In this document: positions 27,592-35,184 of the stretch, in pieces
Numbering within the stretch: position 1 is the stretch's first letter
How the letters are laid out: each line of letters begins with the position of its first letter
Assembly (NCBI RefSeq): GCF_020740835.1
Contig: NZ_JAINFC010000008.1
Span: forward strand, 1 to 41,107
Direction: 5' to 3'
DNA length: 41,107 bases
Source of the DNA: Streptomyces sp. UNOC14_S4
Lineage (GTDB): Bacteria; Actinomycetota; Actinomycetes; Streptomycetales; Streptomycetaceae
Position numbers and translations under genes: made by a program
The notes under the pieces: generated by a model
What the model was told of the DNA's origin: nothing
What the model saw: the letters and a program-made list of their open reading frames with translations, nothing else
Database searches by the model: none

Positions 27592-28338
27592 TCACCACAT
27601 GAACTGGCCGCCGTCGACGATCAGTTTCTGCCCGGTGACGTACGTGGCACCCTCGCCCACAAGGTACTCCAGAGCGTCCGCCATCTCGTCGGTGGCGCCT
27701 ATCCTGCGCTGCGGAATCTCGTTCAGCAGCGCCTCCATGTACTCCGGCTCGGCCAAGCGGTAGCGCGTACGCATCTCCTCGGTGTCGATCATCCCCGGAA
27801 TAAGGCAGTTCACACGGATGCTCGGGGCGAGCTCCATGGCCAGGCACTTGGTCAGATGAAGCAGACCGGCTTTGCTCGAACAGTAGTTGGCGCCGTTCAT
27901 CCGGGGCCGAATAGCAGTAGTCGCACCGATGTTGACGATGGAGCCGCCACCGGCCTCCAGCATGAGCGGCGCAAAGGCCCGTGTCATATAGAAGGGGCCG
28001 GAAAGGTTGGTATCCAGCACCCGGCGCCAGTCGGCGTCGGAGATTTCGAGGACCGGACGGTCGACATTCAGGCCGGCATTGTTGACCAGGACCTGCGGAA
28101 CCCCGTGCTCGGACCGTACGAGTTCGGCGAGTTCAGCCACCCCGTCCGGGTCGGACACATCCGACCGTACGACCGAGAGCCCCTTTTCCACCTCTTGCAC
28201 GGCACGGTTCGCCGATTCTTCGTCACTGCGAAACGTGGCGACCACCCGATATCCCAACCGGGTGAGCCGGTGGCTGAAAGCGAGACCGATTCCCTTGGTT
28301 CCGCCGGTAACGATAGCAAGCCGGTCAGGCGAATTCAC
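27592..28338 (-). CDS. Short-chain dehydrogenase/reductase (FabG-like)
   Basis: 248 residues of the classical SDR family: cofactor motif TGGTKGIG (12-19), RSDVSD, NNAG (about 92), catalytic Ser region IVNIGATTA, YxxxK as YCSSK (about 152), and a C-terminal VDGGQFMW. Residues after the second strand (ATFRSDEES, basic Arg) favour NADP(H). It would reduce a carbonyl of a precursor or of the product. GTG at 28338 has AGGGAG 7 bases upstream. It is the first gene of the tight SDR-SIS-NRPS-monooxygenase run. Confidence 0.92.
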   Translation of the reverse strand: MNSPDRLAIVTGGTKGIGLAFSHRLTRLGYRVVATFRSDEESANRAVQEVEKGLSVVRSDVSDPDGVAELAELVRSEHGVPQVLVNNAGLNVDRPVLEISDADWRRVLDTNLSGPFYMTRAFAPLMLEAGGGSIVNIGATTAIRPRMNGANYCSSKAGLLHLTKCLAMELAPSIRVNCLIPGMIDTEEMRTRYRLAEPEYMEALLNEIPQRRIGATDEMADALEYLVGEGATYVTGQKLIVDGGQFMW

Positions 28339-28855
28339 TCAAGCTCCCTTTCATGGACACGGCGCCGAGGAAACGGGCAGGGCACACTGCCACCCCGCCC
28401 CAACACGGAGCTGTCGGCGGGCGGTTCGGGGTTACGGTGAAGGTAAAAGTGAAGGTGAGGAGGTACGGATGCGGTGACGGCTGCTCAGGGCAGGCGGCCC
28501 TCAGCGCTCCGGCCCGGACACGCGCGGACACGCGCGGACACGCGCGGACACGCGCGGACACGCGCGGACACGCGCGGATGCGTACGGAGCACGCAGCTGC
28601 GTGATGCGCAGGGAGAGTGGACGGACGCCTGCGTGGACGGACACATGCGTGGCCGCACCGTGCTTCTTTACGCGGATACGGGGTACGTGGGCGCGTAGCC
28701 GTGCGGCCCCGAAGGAAAGGATGTGACACGCGAGCGCAGGGCGCCATGGAAGTGGTGCGGCCGCGCTCTGACGGGCGGGCCGCGCCGTCAGGCGATCGCT
28801 GCCGCTGTGGCCCGCCTGACGGATCGGCAGTGAGGCGGGTGGAGCGCGCAGGGAC
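28339..28855. promoter_or_regulatory. 517-bp intergenic region upstream of SDR-NRPS operon
   Basis: No gene is supported here. It should contain the - strand promoter of the SDR-NRPS operon and the 3' end region of the methyltransferase transcript. Its outstanding content is the 10-bp tandem array at 28515-28578. Short ORFs here have no ribosome sites or homology. Further loose copies of a GTGGACGGAC-like word occur near 28618-28646. Confidence 0.5.
28515..28578. repeat. 10-bp tandem repeat array (unit CGCGCGGACA)
   Basis: Five perfect head-to-tail copies run from 28521 to 28570, with a 6-base partial copy before and an 8-base partial after (about 6.4 units). The period is close to one DNA helical turn, so every unit faces the same side. 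It lies about 180-240 bp upstream of the SDR GTG on the - strand. Confidence 0.97.
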
Positions 28856-29908
28856 TCAGCCGGCCAGGGGCTTGCGGGCGCGCAGGATGACGTCGAAGCG
28901 GCCGGGGTACTGGCGATCCATCGGCTCGAAGCCCGCCTCGGTGTACCACTGCTCGAACTCCTGCGCCGTGTAGATACGGCCCTCGGGCGACGCGATCGTC
29001 TGGACGTACGCCGCCATGAACGCGGCGTGGGCCGGGCCGGTCTCGTCGTCGTCCAGGGCGCACGCCACGATCACCATGTGACCGCCCGGCTCCAGAGCGC
29101 GGTACGTCTTCGCGAAGAGGTCGCGGACCTGCTCGGGCGACCAGATCTCCAGAAAGCGCGAGTAGACGACGCAGTCGTGGGAGGAGGGGAACTCGTCCTT
29201 CCAGATGTCGGTCCCGACCGCGGTGATGCGCTCGGAAAGGCCGGCTTCGGCGATCCGGGCAGTGGCCATCTCCGCCACGTTCGGAAGTTCGAGGATGGTC
29301 GCCCGAAGGTGCGGCCAGCGCTGCGCGAAACCTATGGAGTTGGTCCCGGTGCCACCGCCGACGTCCAGCACCTTCCGGTACGACGAGAAGTCCACTGCGT
29401 CGACGAGGTCCTCGACCACCGAGCGGCTCTGGTGATCCATCATGGCGGTGAACACCTGCTCGAGGTTCTTGTCCTCACCGAGGAGCTCGTAGAGCGTGGT
29501 CGCCGGGGTGTCGGCGAGCAGTTCACGATGCAGCCCCTCGTTCTCGTTGTTCACGAGCGACTCGTGGAGCCAGCCCATCGGCTGGTACAGCATCTCGTGG
29601 GTGTAGCGGACGATGACCGGCATGAACGCGTTCTGGTCGCCGGCCAGCAGGTCGGTGGCCGCGGTGTTGTGGTATCCGTTGCCCTCCTTGCGTACGAGGC
29701 CGAACGCACAACACCCGAGCAGCAGCACGTGTCCGGCACGCTCCTGCAGCCCAAGCTCGGTGGTGATCTCGTCGAGGGTGCTGCCCGGCCGGTCCTTCAG
29801 CAGGGTGAAGAGCTCAAGACGCAGAGCGGCATGCATGAACGGAAATCTGAAGCTGGTGTACACCAGATTCCACAGCTCGTCCAAGGCCGTCTCCGACGAT
29901 TCCTTCAT
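28856..29908 (-). CDS. SAM-dependent O-methyltransferase (Methyltransf_2 type)
   Basis: 350 residues. The N-terminal half is a helical dimerisation/winged-helix domain (TLDEITTELGLQE, LLLGCCAFGLVRKEG). The C-terminal Rossmann fold starts with the SAM motif VLDVGGGTGTNS (about 188), then ATILELPNVAEMA, VGTDIWKDEFP and LEPGGHMVIV. This is the class II small-molecule O-methyltransferase layout of antibiotic and hydroxyindole methyltransferases. The position of the usual catalytic His holds SRFLEIWS, so catalysis may differ from typical O-methylation. ATG at 29908 has AAGGAGA 6 bases upstream; the reading frame is open further but without homology. It is the most upstream gene of the NRPS cluster. 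Confidence 0.88.
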   Translation of the reverse strand: MKESSETALDELWNLVYTSFRFPFMHAALRLELFTLLKDRPGSTLDEITTELGLQERAGHVLLLGCCAFGLVRKEGNGYHNTAATDLLAGDQNAFMPVIVRYTHEMLYQPMGWLHESLVNNENEGLHRELLADTPATTLYELLGEDKNLEQVFTAMMDHQSRSVVEDLVDAVDFSSYRKVLDVGGGTGTNSIGFAQRWPHLRATILELPNVAEMATARIAEAGLSERITAVGTDIWKDEFPSSHDCVVYSRFLEIWSPEQVRDLFAKTYRALEPGGHMVIVACALDDDETGPAHAAFMAAYVQTIASPEGRIYTAQEFEQWYTEAGFEPMDRQYPGRFDVILRARKPLAG

Positions 29909-30579
29909 GGCGATCTCCTTCACGTTGTAGCGTGCCTTGAGCAAGCGCTTTCGGCTGTGTCGTGGTGAAGTTCTGCATCGTCCGGTTGCGCTCATTGACA
30001 ATCGCCATGGAATAGCCGCACCTCGCCTTCAGCAGGCAAAGTCGGTTCAGCAGCGCACGCAATGCGGGAGGCATTCGCTTCCGCTCGGCGCCACACACTC
30101 AGGGGCGTGCTCATCCCTGGCGAATTCCTATCCCTGTTTCCCTGTTTTCAGCAACGCCGAAGCAGGCGGGAGGCTTCACCTCGCCACGGCCGTTCACATA
30201 GGTACTTTCTCGCCACAGATACAACACCAAACCCGGTGATCGCACAAGGTGTTCGAGGTTCTCGCACAGGCATCAGTGGCGTGAATCATGCGTCGCGGCC
30301 GAAAGTCGCCTGATGAAAACCCGGGCACCTGACGTCTCCACTCAACTCGGACATCGCGACAGGATTGATGACGAAAGAAGTGAATAAGCACTTCCAAAAA
30401 CATGCCGGCGATCCACGGAAAGCTGCCGTCAAAGTTTCCGGAACACTCACGAATTCCGGGCATGCCAATGGGCCCGGCGAGATACTTCTTCGCTCGCGCC
30501 GGGCTCACGGTGTTCGGAATGGTGCGCAGCGCGCAGGGGGAACGGGAGGGGTCAGCGGACCCCGGCGAGCGAACGCGGG
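29909..30579. other. AT-richer intergenic region before the methyltransferase
   Basis: About 670 bp with visibly lower GC than the surroundings and no supported gene. It holds the methyltransferase promoter (- strand). A heptamer TCGCACA occurs at 30240-30246 and 30262-30268, 22 bp apart, with TCGAGGT between at 30253; this spacing resembles sites of SARP-type activators but is only suggestive. ORFs here lack ribosome sites and recognisable homology. Confidence 0.4.
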
Positions 30580-30681
30580 GTCACCACCTGGGTTCTGGAC
30601 CGCTTCCCGGACCGGGGCCTCGCCTTCGACGAGTTCGGGCCGTTGGGGATCCGGCCCACCGCAGGCTCCGCCCAACGCGAG
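30580..30681 (+). pseudogene. IS630-family transposase fragment
   Basis: About 33 codons read WVLDRFPDRGLAFDEFGPLG then IRPTAGS, matching the region around the first catalytic Asp of Streptomyces IS630-type DDE transposases (FDEFGPLGIRPT). Sequence on both sides does not continue the match, and no inverted repeat ends are seen. It marks an old insertion in this patch. Confidence 0.7.
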
Positions 30682-30723
30682 GAACGCGCCCGCATCCGCG
30701 GCGAGAAGCGACAGGAGGACGAC

Positions 30724-31101
30724 TCAGGAGGCGGACGGCCCGATCTCCCCCGCAAAGACGATGACCTGGTCGATGAGGCCCCGCCGCAGATGGACGACAT
30801 CCGTTCCCGCCAGGCGGGGGCCTCCATCCGGCGTGGTGAAGACCCACCGGTACCGGGCCCACTCGTCCGGCATGTCCACCGCCGAGCAGCGCACCATCGT
30901 GCCGGTCCCCGCCGGGTGGCGCCGGATGTCCAGCACGAACCGCTCGACCGCCTCGATTCCTTCACTGCGACCCAACGGCCCCCAGAAGACCACGTCCGAG
31001 GTCAGGGCCTGGGAGAGCAGGGCAGTCACATAGCTGTCGTCCGAGGCGTTGAACGCGGAGATGAACATGTCGATCGCGGAGCGCGCCGTCTCTTCCTGCA
31101 T
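30724..31101 (-). CDS. NTF2/SnoaL-like protein
   Basis: 125 residues with the cone-shaped NTF2-like pattern: an N-terminal helix (TARSAIDMFISAFNASD), the strand DVVFWGPLGRSEGIEAVERF typical of SnoaL-type folds, and strands RYRWVFTTPDGG and IDQVIVFAGEI at the end. Such proteins are ketosteroid-isomerase-like enzymes, cyclases or stress proteins; catalytic residues are not clear, so function is open. The upstream sequence has TATTAC 6-11 bases before the ATG, which would suit a leaderless transcript. It is divergent from the hydrolase at 31360. Confidence 0.72.
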   Translation of the reverse strand: MQEETARSAIDMFISAFNASDDSYVTALLSQALTSDVVFWGPLGRSEGIEAVERFVLDIRRHPAGTGTMVRCSAVDMPDEWARYRWVFTTPDGGPRLAGTDVVHLRRGLIDQVIVFAGEIGPSAS

Positions 31102-31345
31102 ACCCCAGTAATACCAGCCGTTGCGCGTACGCTCGTCCCACGAGCCGCCTTCCGATCACGGCGGACCATCCGACCCCGCTGCCCCACCGTCCGAGTGACT
31201 GACTGTGCGTCAACATCGGTACGCCAGCGACACGGCGGACCGGTCGCCCCGCAGGCTGCGACCGGCGAAGGAAAGGCGCACGTCAGATGCGTACTGAGCC
31301 CGCGCCTGCGGTGGCAACAGCCGTCCGGACCACCTCTGCGGTCAT

Positions 31346-31351
31346 TACAGT
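31346..31351 (+). promoter_or_regulatory. Putative -10 box of a leaderless transcript
   Basis: TACAGT lies 8 bases before the ATG at 31360, and no Shine-Dalgarno is present; this spacing fits a leaderless mRNA starting at or near the ATG. No clear -35 element is seen. Confidence 0.35.
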
Positions 31352-31359
31352 CTGTTCGC

Positions 31360-32085
31360 ATGACGACGGTTACGACGCGCACGGTCACCTATCCGGCCGA
31401 CGGCCTGACCATGGTCGGCCACCTCGCGCTCCCGCCTGGCGGCGGCCGTCGGCCCGCGGTCCTGATCGGCCCCGAGGGACCGGGGCTGAACGACTTCCAG
31501 CGGCGCCGCGCCGACGCCCTGGCCGAACTCGGCTATGTGGCACTCGCCTTCGACATCAACGGCGGACGCTGGTTCACCGACCCTGAGGAGATGCTGGCGC
31601 GCATCACCCCTCTGCTCCGCGCCCCGCGGAGGATGCGGGACATCGGCCACGCGGCGCTCGACGTCCTGCGCGCCGAACCGCGCACCGACCCCGACCGGAT
31701 CGCCGCCGTCGGCTACGGCACCGGGGGCGCGATCGCGCTGGAACTCGGCCGTGACGGCGTCGACCTGCGGGCGATCGGCACAGTCAATGGACTCACCACC
31801 GGCCGGCCGGGCGAGGCGGCACGCATCCGGTGCCCGGTCTGGGCCGGGGTCGGATCGGAGGACCCGATCATGCCTCCGGCACAGCGCGAAGCGTTCGCCG
31901 CCGAGATACAGGGCGCGGGTGTCGACTGGCGTCTTGTGCTCTACGGCGGCGCCGTGCACGCCTTCCACCACCCTCCCGTCGACCAGGCGGTGGTCCCCGG
32001 CGTCGCCCACCACCCGCGGCACGCACAGCGCGCTTGGCGCGACGTCGTGGACCTGCTCACCGAGTGCTTGCCCTTGACGGAATGA
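31360..32085 (+). CDS. Dienelactone-hydrolase-family protein lacking the usual nucleophile
   Basis: 241 residues, alpha/beta-hydrolase of the DLH family: RRPAVLIGPEGPGL (oxyanion strand), LGYVALAFDI, GSEDPIMPP (acid Asp) and VHAFHHP (catalytic His). At the nucleophile elbow the family has GYCFGG; here it reads GYGTGG, so the Cys/Ser is Gly (around residue 126). The Asp and His remain. Either the enzyme is inactive on lactones or another residue serves. ATG at 31360 has no ribosome site. It may be a binding protein or a detoxifying enzyme with different chemistry; no neighbour clarifies this. Confidence 0.8.
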   Translation: MTTVTTRTVTYPADGLTMVGHLALPPGGGRRPAVLIGPEGPGLNDFQRRRADALAELGYVALAFDINGGRWFTDPEEMLARITPLLRAPRRMRDIGHAALDVLRAEPRTDPDRIAAVGYGTGGAIALELGRDGVDLRAIGTVNGLTTGRPGEAARIRCPVWAGVGSEDPIMPPAQREAFAAEIQGAGVDWRLVLYGGAVHAFHHPPVDQAVVPGVAHHPRHAQRAWRDVVDLLTECLPLTE

Positions 32086-32163
32086 CGGGGCCGACTCTGT
32101 GCGGCGGTCGGTGGAACTCCATCGGATGGATTCAGCCGCGCAGGTCGAGGTGATCCTGCATCA

Positions 32164-32274
32164 ACTGCCGCGGCAGTGAGCCTCCTCCCCCGCTGACCTG
32201 CGCGAGCGGCGCGCCGCGACCGCTCACCCGCCCGTCAGCCCGTCAGCCCGTCAGCCCGTCAGCCCGTCAGCCCG
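32164..32274. repeat. Palindrome and 8-bp tandem repeats between convergent genes
   Basis: A perfect 14-bp palindrome (ACTGCCGCGGCAGT, 32164-32177) is followed by a small hairpin (GAGCGG at 32204-32209 pairing with CCGCTC at 32220-32225). Then come five copies of the octamer CCCGTCAG (32231-32270) plus a CCCG remainder. The stretch lies between the stops of the hydrolase (+) and the P450 (-) and probably ends both transcripts. Confidence 0.7.
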
Positions 32275-32285
32275 CGGCGGGCGTA

Positions 32286-33566
32286 TCACCACCGCACCGG
32301 CAGCTCTCGCACCCCCCGGATCAGCATCCCCGGGAGCCACTCCCCCTGCTCCCCGTCCGCCGTCAGGTCCGGGCAGCGCTCCAGTAGCGAGCGCAGCGCC
32401 ACCTCGCCCTCGAGGCGGGCGAGCGGGGCGCCCAGGCAGAAGTGGATCCCGTGTCCGAAGGAGAGATGGCCCCGGGCATCGTGCCGCCGTACGTCGAAGC
32501 GTTCCGGATCGGGGAAGCGCGCCGGGTCGTGGTCCGCGCCAGCCATGGCGATCAGCACGATGGCACCGCGCGGCACCCGTACGCCGCCGATCTCGGTCTC
32601 CTCCAGGGCGATGCGCGGCGTGGTGGTCTCCACCGGCCCGTCGTAGCGCAGCGTCTCCTCCACCAGCCCCGTCGCCAGCCCCGCCGGATCGGCCCGTACG
32701 GCCGCCAACTGCTCGGGGTGCGCGAAGAGCGCGCGCACCGCGTTGCCGATCGTGTTGACCGTCGTCTCGTGCCCGGCGACGAGCAGCAGGAAGGCCAACG
32801 AGACCAGCTCGTCCTCGGTGAGCCGGTCGCCGCCCTCGTCGACCGTGTGGACGAGGGCGCTGAGCAGGTCCTCCCCGGGGTTCTCGCGCTTGGCGGCGAT
32901 GAGCCCCGTGAGATACGGCATGACCTGCTCGTACGCCTCCTTCTCCGCCTCGGGGCTGGTGGGCGCGAGGGTCTCGTTGGACCAGGCGTGGAAGGCGGCG
33001 CGGTCCAGGCCGGGGACGCCGAGCAGTTCGGCGATGACGATCATGGGGAGCGGGGAGGCGAACGCCTCGATGAGGTCGGCGCGGCGCGCTCCGTCCGCCG
33101 TCATGCGGTCCAGCAGTTCGTCGGTGATCTCCTGGACGCGGCCCCGCATCCCCTCGACCCGCCGGGCCGTGAACTCCCGCGCCACCAGCTTCCGCAGCCG
33201 GGTGTGGTGGGGCGGGTCGCTCATCAGCATGTTGGCGTTGCCGAGCATGTTCAGGGCATACGGCGGGGTCCAGCCGGTCTGCCGCCACTCGCGATGCCAG
33301 TCCCGGCTGAGCTGCGGGGCGCTGAAGGCCTCGCGCGCGGCCTCGTACCCGACCACGAGCCACACCACGCCCCTGTCGGGCGTCACCACCTGGTGCACCG
33401 GACCGCGCTCGCGCAGCCGCGCGTAGGCGACGTACGGGTCGGCGTCGAAGTCGGGGCTGAGCGAGGCGAGCACCTCGATCCCGCCGGGGCTGTCGGGCCG
33501 GCCGGTTCTGTCCGGTATCGCGGGATCGGCGGCGGCTGTCTCGATCTCGATCTCGGTCTCGGTCAC
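32286..33566 (-). CDS. Cytochrome P450 (CYP107-like bacterial class I)
   Basis: 426 residues, complete. I-helix motif AGHETT (about 265), K-helix EETLR (about 303) and haem-binding FGHGIHFCLGAPLARLEG with Cys at about 377. The soluble class I type needs ferredoxin and reductase, and none is adjacent. Sequence style is that of the large Streptomyces CYP105/107 group of xenobiotic and secondary-metabolite oxidases. GTG at 33566 follows AAGGGAATT; the N-terminus (TETEIEIETAA) is low-complexity. It could serve the NRPS cluster, but 2.3 kb of unrelated genes lies between, so the link is weak. Confidence 0.92.
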   Translation of the reverse strand: MTETEIEIETAAADPAIPDRTGRPDSPGGIEVLASLSPDFDADPYVAYARLRERGPVHQVVTPDRGVVWLVVGYEAAREAFSAPQLSRDWHREWRQTGWTPPYALNMLGNANMLMSDPPHHTRLRKLVAREFTARRVEGMRGRVQEITDELLDRMTADGARRADLIEAFASPLPMIVIAELLGVPGLDRAAFHAWSNETLAPTSPEAEKEAYEQVMPYLTGLIAAKRENPGEDLLSALVHTVDEGGDRLTEDELVSLAFLLLVAGHETTVNTIGNAVRALFAHPEQLAAVRADPAGLATGLVEETLRYDGPVETTTPRIALEETEIGGVRVPRGAIVLIAMAGADHDPARFPDPERFDVRRHDARGHLSFGHGIHFCLGAPLARLEGEVALRSLLERCPDLTADGEQGEWLPGMLIRGVRELPVRW

Positions 33567-33835
33567 GACGGAATTCCCTTCCCCCAGGCCCGTGTTACCG
33601 GCCCCCGCCGACCACTCCGAGCACGAACGATCACTCTAATCCCGCACCCCCACCCGCACAACTGTCCGCCTCCCTTGCCAACCTCGGGCTCTCATCCTGC
33701 GCTCGACTACTACTGCATTGCGGCTTCGTGGGCTGCGAGTTCTTCGGAGTTGCCTGCAAAGGCAGGACCGCAGCCCGCAGGCAAGAAGTGGAGTTCCATC
33801 ATTCCGGTCCAGGGGAACAGCTGACGCAGGCGGGG

Positions 33836-34105
33836 TTCCGCGTAGGCCGCTTCCAAGAGTTCGGGCCGTACGCGTCCGTCATCGCCTGGGCCCTGCCGAC
33901 GACATCGCCGAGATCACCGCCGCCCAAGTCCGCCGGGTGGTCACCGATCTGATCGAGATGGGCCGCCGACACGTGGGTGACCGCGACATCCTCGTCGTCC
34001 TCGACACCGGATACGACGCCCCGCGCATGGCCCACCTTCTGGCCGGGCTGCCGGTGGAGGTCCTGGGGCGGATGCGCGCGGACCGGGTCATGCGCCGTCC
34101 GCCGG
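33836..34105 (+). pseudogene. IS701-like transposase remnant, 5' part
   Basis: Pieces of a Streptomyces IS701-family (DDE) transposase in the right order: FRVGRFQEF, then GPYASVIA (33862-33885), then after a frame change DDIAEITAAQVRRVV, GDRDILVVLDTGYDAPRMAH and LPVEVLGRMRADRVMRRPPG. About 115 residues are missing after the first piece and about 20 before the third, and the frame shifts. After 34105 the match stops and resumes at 34794, on the other side of the Nudix gene. The element is dead. Confidence 0.78.
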
Positions 34106-34120
34106 GCCCCGCCCGATCGT

Positions 34121-34163
34121 CTCCGCACCGCGCGCTCACGGCCGTTGAGCGTGCGGTGCGGAG
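34121..34163. terminator. Strong hairpin at the 5' border of the Nudix insert
   Basis: An 18-bp stem (34121-34138 with 34146-34163, 17 of 18 pairs) encloses a 7-base loop, just after the transposase match ends. It could be a terminator or the end of an inserted segment. Confidence 0.65.
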
Positions 34164-34292
34164 GCACCCGGCGCGTAGGCCGACGTCATGGGAGCATCCC
34201 CCGCCGGTCCGTTCCCTGGCATTCAGCCTCTGTTGCCCGGCTTCCTCACTCCCGGTGACAGCACCCCAGGCGCCTTTGAGATCGTGGGCGTC

Positions 34293-34787
34293 ATGAGTGA
34301 GCTGGTGGAGCGTGTGGACGAGTGGGACCAGGTGGTGGGGGTTGTCGACCGGGGCGAGGCCATCCGCAGGAAGTGGCTGCACCGGGTGGCGACCGTCATC
34401 TGCCGTGATGCGGAGGGCCGGATACTCGTGCACCGGCGGCCGGAGAACGTTTCACGGTTCCCGGGCCGGTACAACTGGCTGCTCGGCGGCGCGGTGAACG
34501 CGGGTGAGACCTACGAGAATGCCGCTGCCCGGGAGCTGGAGGAGGAACTCGGTGTCCGTGCCCCGGTCCGGCTTGTCTTCACGTTTCTCTGCCGTGGGGT
34601 GATCAGCCCATACTGGCTCGGCGTGCACGAGGCCGTCATCGCAGAGGGCATGGCGCCCGACCGGTCGGAGATCGCCTGGCATGACTGGCTTCCCGAGGCT
34701 GCTCTCAGGGAGGCCCTGCAGCAGTGGCCGTTCGTTCCCGACTGCCGGGAAGCCTTCAGCAAGTACATCGCGCTCCCGGGACGGTAG
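34293..34787 (+). CDS. Nudix hydrolase
   Basis: 164 residues. The Nudix box is complete: GAVNAGETYENAAARELEEE followed by LGV (G-x5-E-x7-REL-x-EE-x-G). The preceding segment (RKWLHRVATVICRDAEGRIL, VHRRPENVSRFPGRYNWLLG) is that of the YfcD / isopentenyl-diphosphate-isomerase-like Nudix subgroup. It hydrolyses a nucleoside-diphosphate-linked or similar substrate, not identifiable here. I prefer the ATG at 34293 (MSELVERVDEWDQVV, the family start) over 34188; the ribosome site is weak in both cases. The gene sits inside a broken transposase, with transposase pieces ending at 34105 and resuming at 34794. Confidence 0.9.
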   Translation: MSELVERVDEWDQVVGVVDRGEAIRRKWLHRVATVICRDAEGRILVHRRPENVSRFPGRYNWLLGGAVNAGETYENAAARELEEELGVRAPVRLVFTFLCRGVISPYWLGVHEAVIAEGMAPDRSEIAWHDWLPEAALREALQQWPFVPDCREAFSKYIALPGR

Positions 34788-34793
34788 CCCGCC

Positions 34794-34925
34794 GACACCC
34801 GCCTCTACGGCAAGGCCACCACCCGGGCCTGGGACAGCCTGGAAGCCGCCGACCGGTGGACGTGGCTCGTCCAGGACCTGCGGCACCCCTGGGAGAAGCC
34901 CGCCCCTCCTGAACGGCTCAGCCCG
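34794..34925 (+). pseudogene. IS701-like transposase remnant, 3' part
   Basis: Open frame segments DTRLYGKATTRAWDSL, EAADRWTWLV and LRHPWEKPAPPERLSP match the C-terminal third of the same transposase family as the remnant at 33836-34105. About 90 residues are missing between the first two pieces and about 17 between the last two. It starts seven bases after the Nudix stop. Confidence 0.75.
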
Positions 34926-34990
34926 TTGGTCCCAAACTGGTCCCAGAGACCGCGCCCGTGCGGCACCTGCACTCGTCAGGTGAGCAACAC

Positions 34991-35036
34991 AAAGAATCCT
35001 CTGACCTGCGATTTCCCGCCGATCAGAGGCTTCTTT
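34991..35036 (+). terminator. Rho-independent-type terminator
   Basis: A 14-bp stem (34991-35004 with 35023-35036, 13 of 14 pairs) encloses an 18-base loop and ends in CTTCTTTC. It lies just left of the tRNA-like repeat at 35041. The remaining part of 34926-35434 holds no supported gene: att-like repeat, direct repeats, an 18-bp palindrome and the XRE promoter. Confidence 0.65.
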
Positions 35037-35040
35037 CACC

Positions 35041-35067
35041 GTGTCCGGACGGCGGGATTTGAACCCA
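35041..35067 (+). repeat. Candidate attachment site, copy of tRNA-Pro 3' end (left)
   Basis: 27 bases identical at 26 positions to 40746-40772, the 3' end (acceptor and T-arm, read as complement) of the tRNA-Pro gene. The rest of a tRNA does not follow, so this is an orphan end. Direct repeats ACCTGCGATT(T)TCCCG at 35004-35018 and 35085-35100 flank it, like arm-type sites of a tyrosine recombinase. Confidence 0.6.
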
Positions 35068-35166
35068 TCCACGTGACCCATTTCACCTGCGATTTTCCCG
35101 GGAAACGGACATACACGGACGTTTGCATGCCGTTGAGTCCCGTTCCGTGCCGCCTGGAGCCTCCCT

Positions 35167-35184
35167 GTGTTGCACGTGCAACAC
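35167..35184. promoter_or_regulatory. Perfect 18-bp palindrome, candidate operator
   Basis: GTGTTGCACGTGCAACAC reads the same on both strands. It is 250 bp upstream of the XRE regulator start, in a gene-free stretch. The form (TTGCACGTGCAA core) suits a dimeric GntR-, LacI- or TetR-type repressor. The protein that binds is unknown. Confidence 0.6.

Noticed and set aside
28515..28578. CRISPR-like array
   Set aside because: Units are 10 bp with no spacers, and there are no cas genes.
30365..31033. + strand ORF of 222 codons over the NTF2-like gene
   Set aside because: Antisense to a protein with NTF2 pattern; Arg/Ser/Pro-rich without domains.
34921..34960. C-terminal tail of a phage-type integrase (TGGTCCCAAACTGGTCCCA)
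   Set aside because: The repeated GGTCCCA word resembles integrase tails of some Streptomyces elements, but the piece is too short to be sure and no integrase domain is attached.
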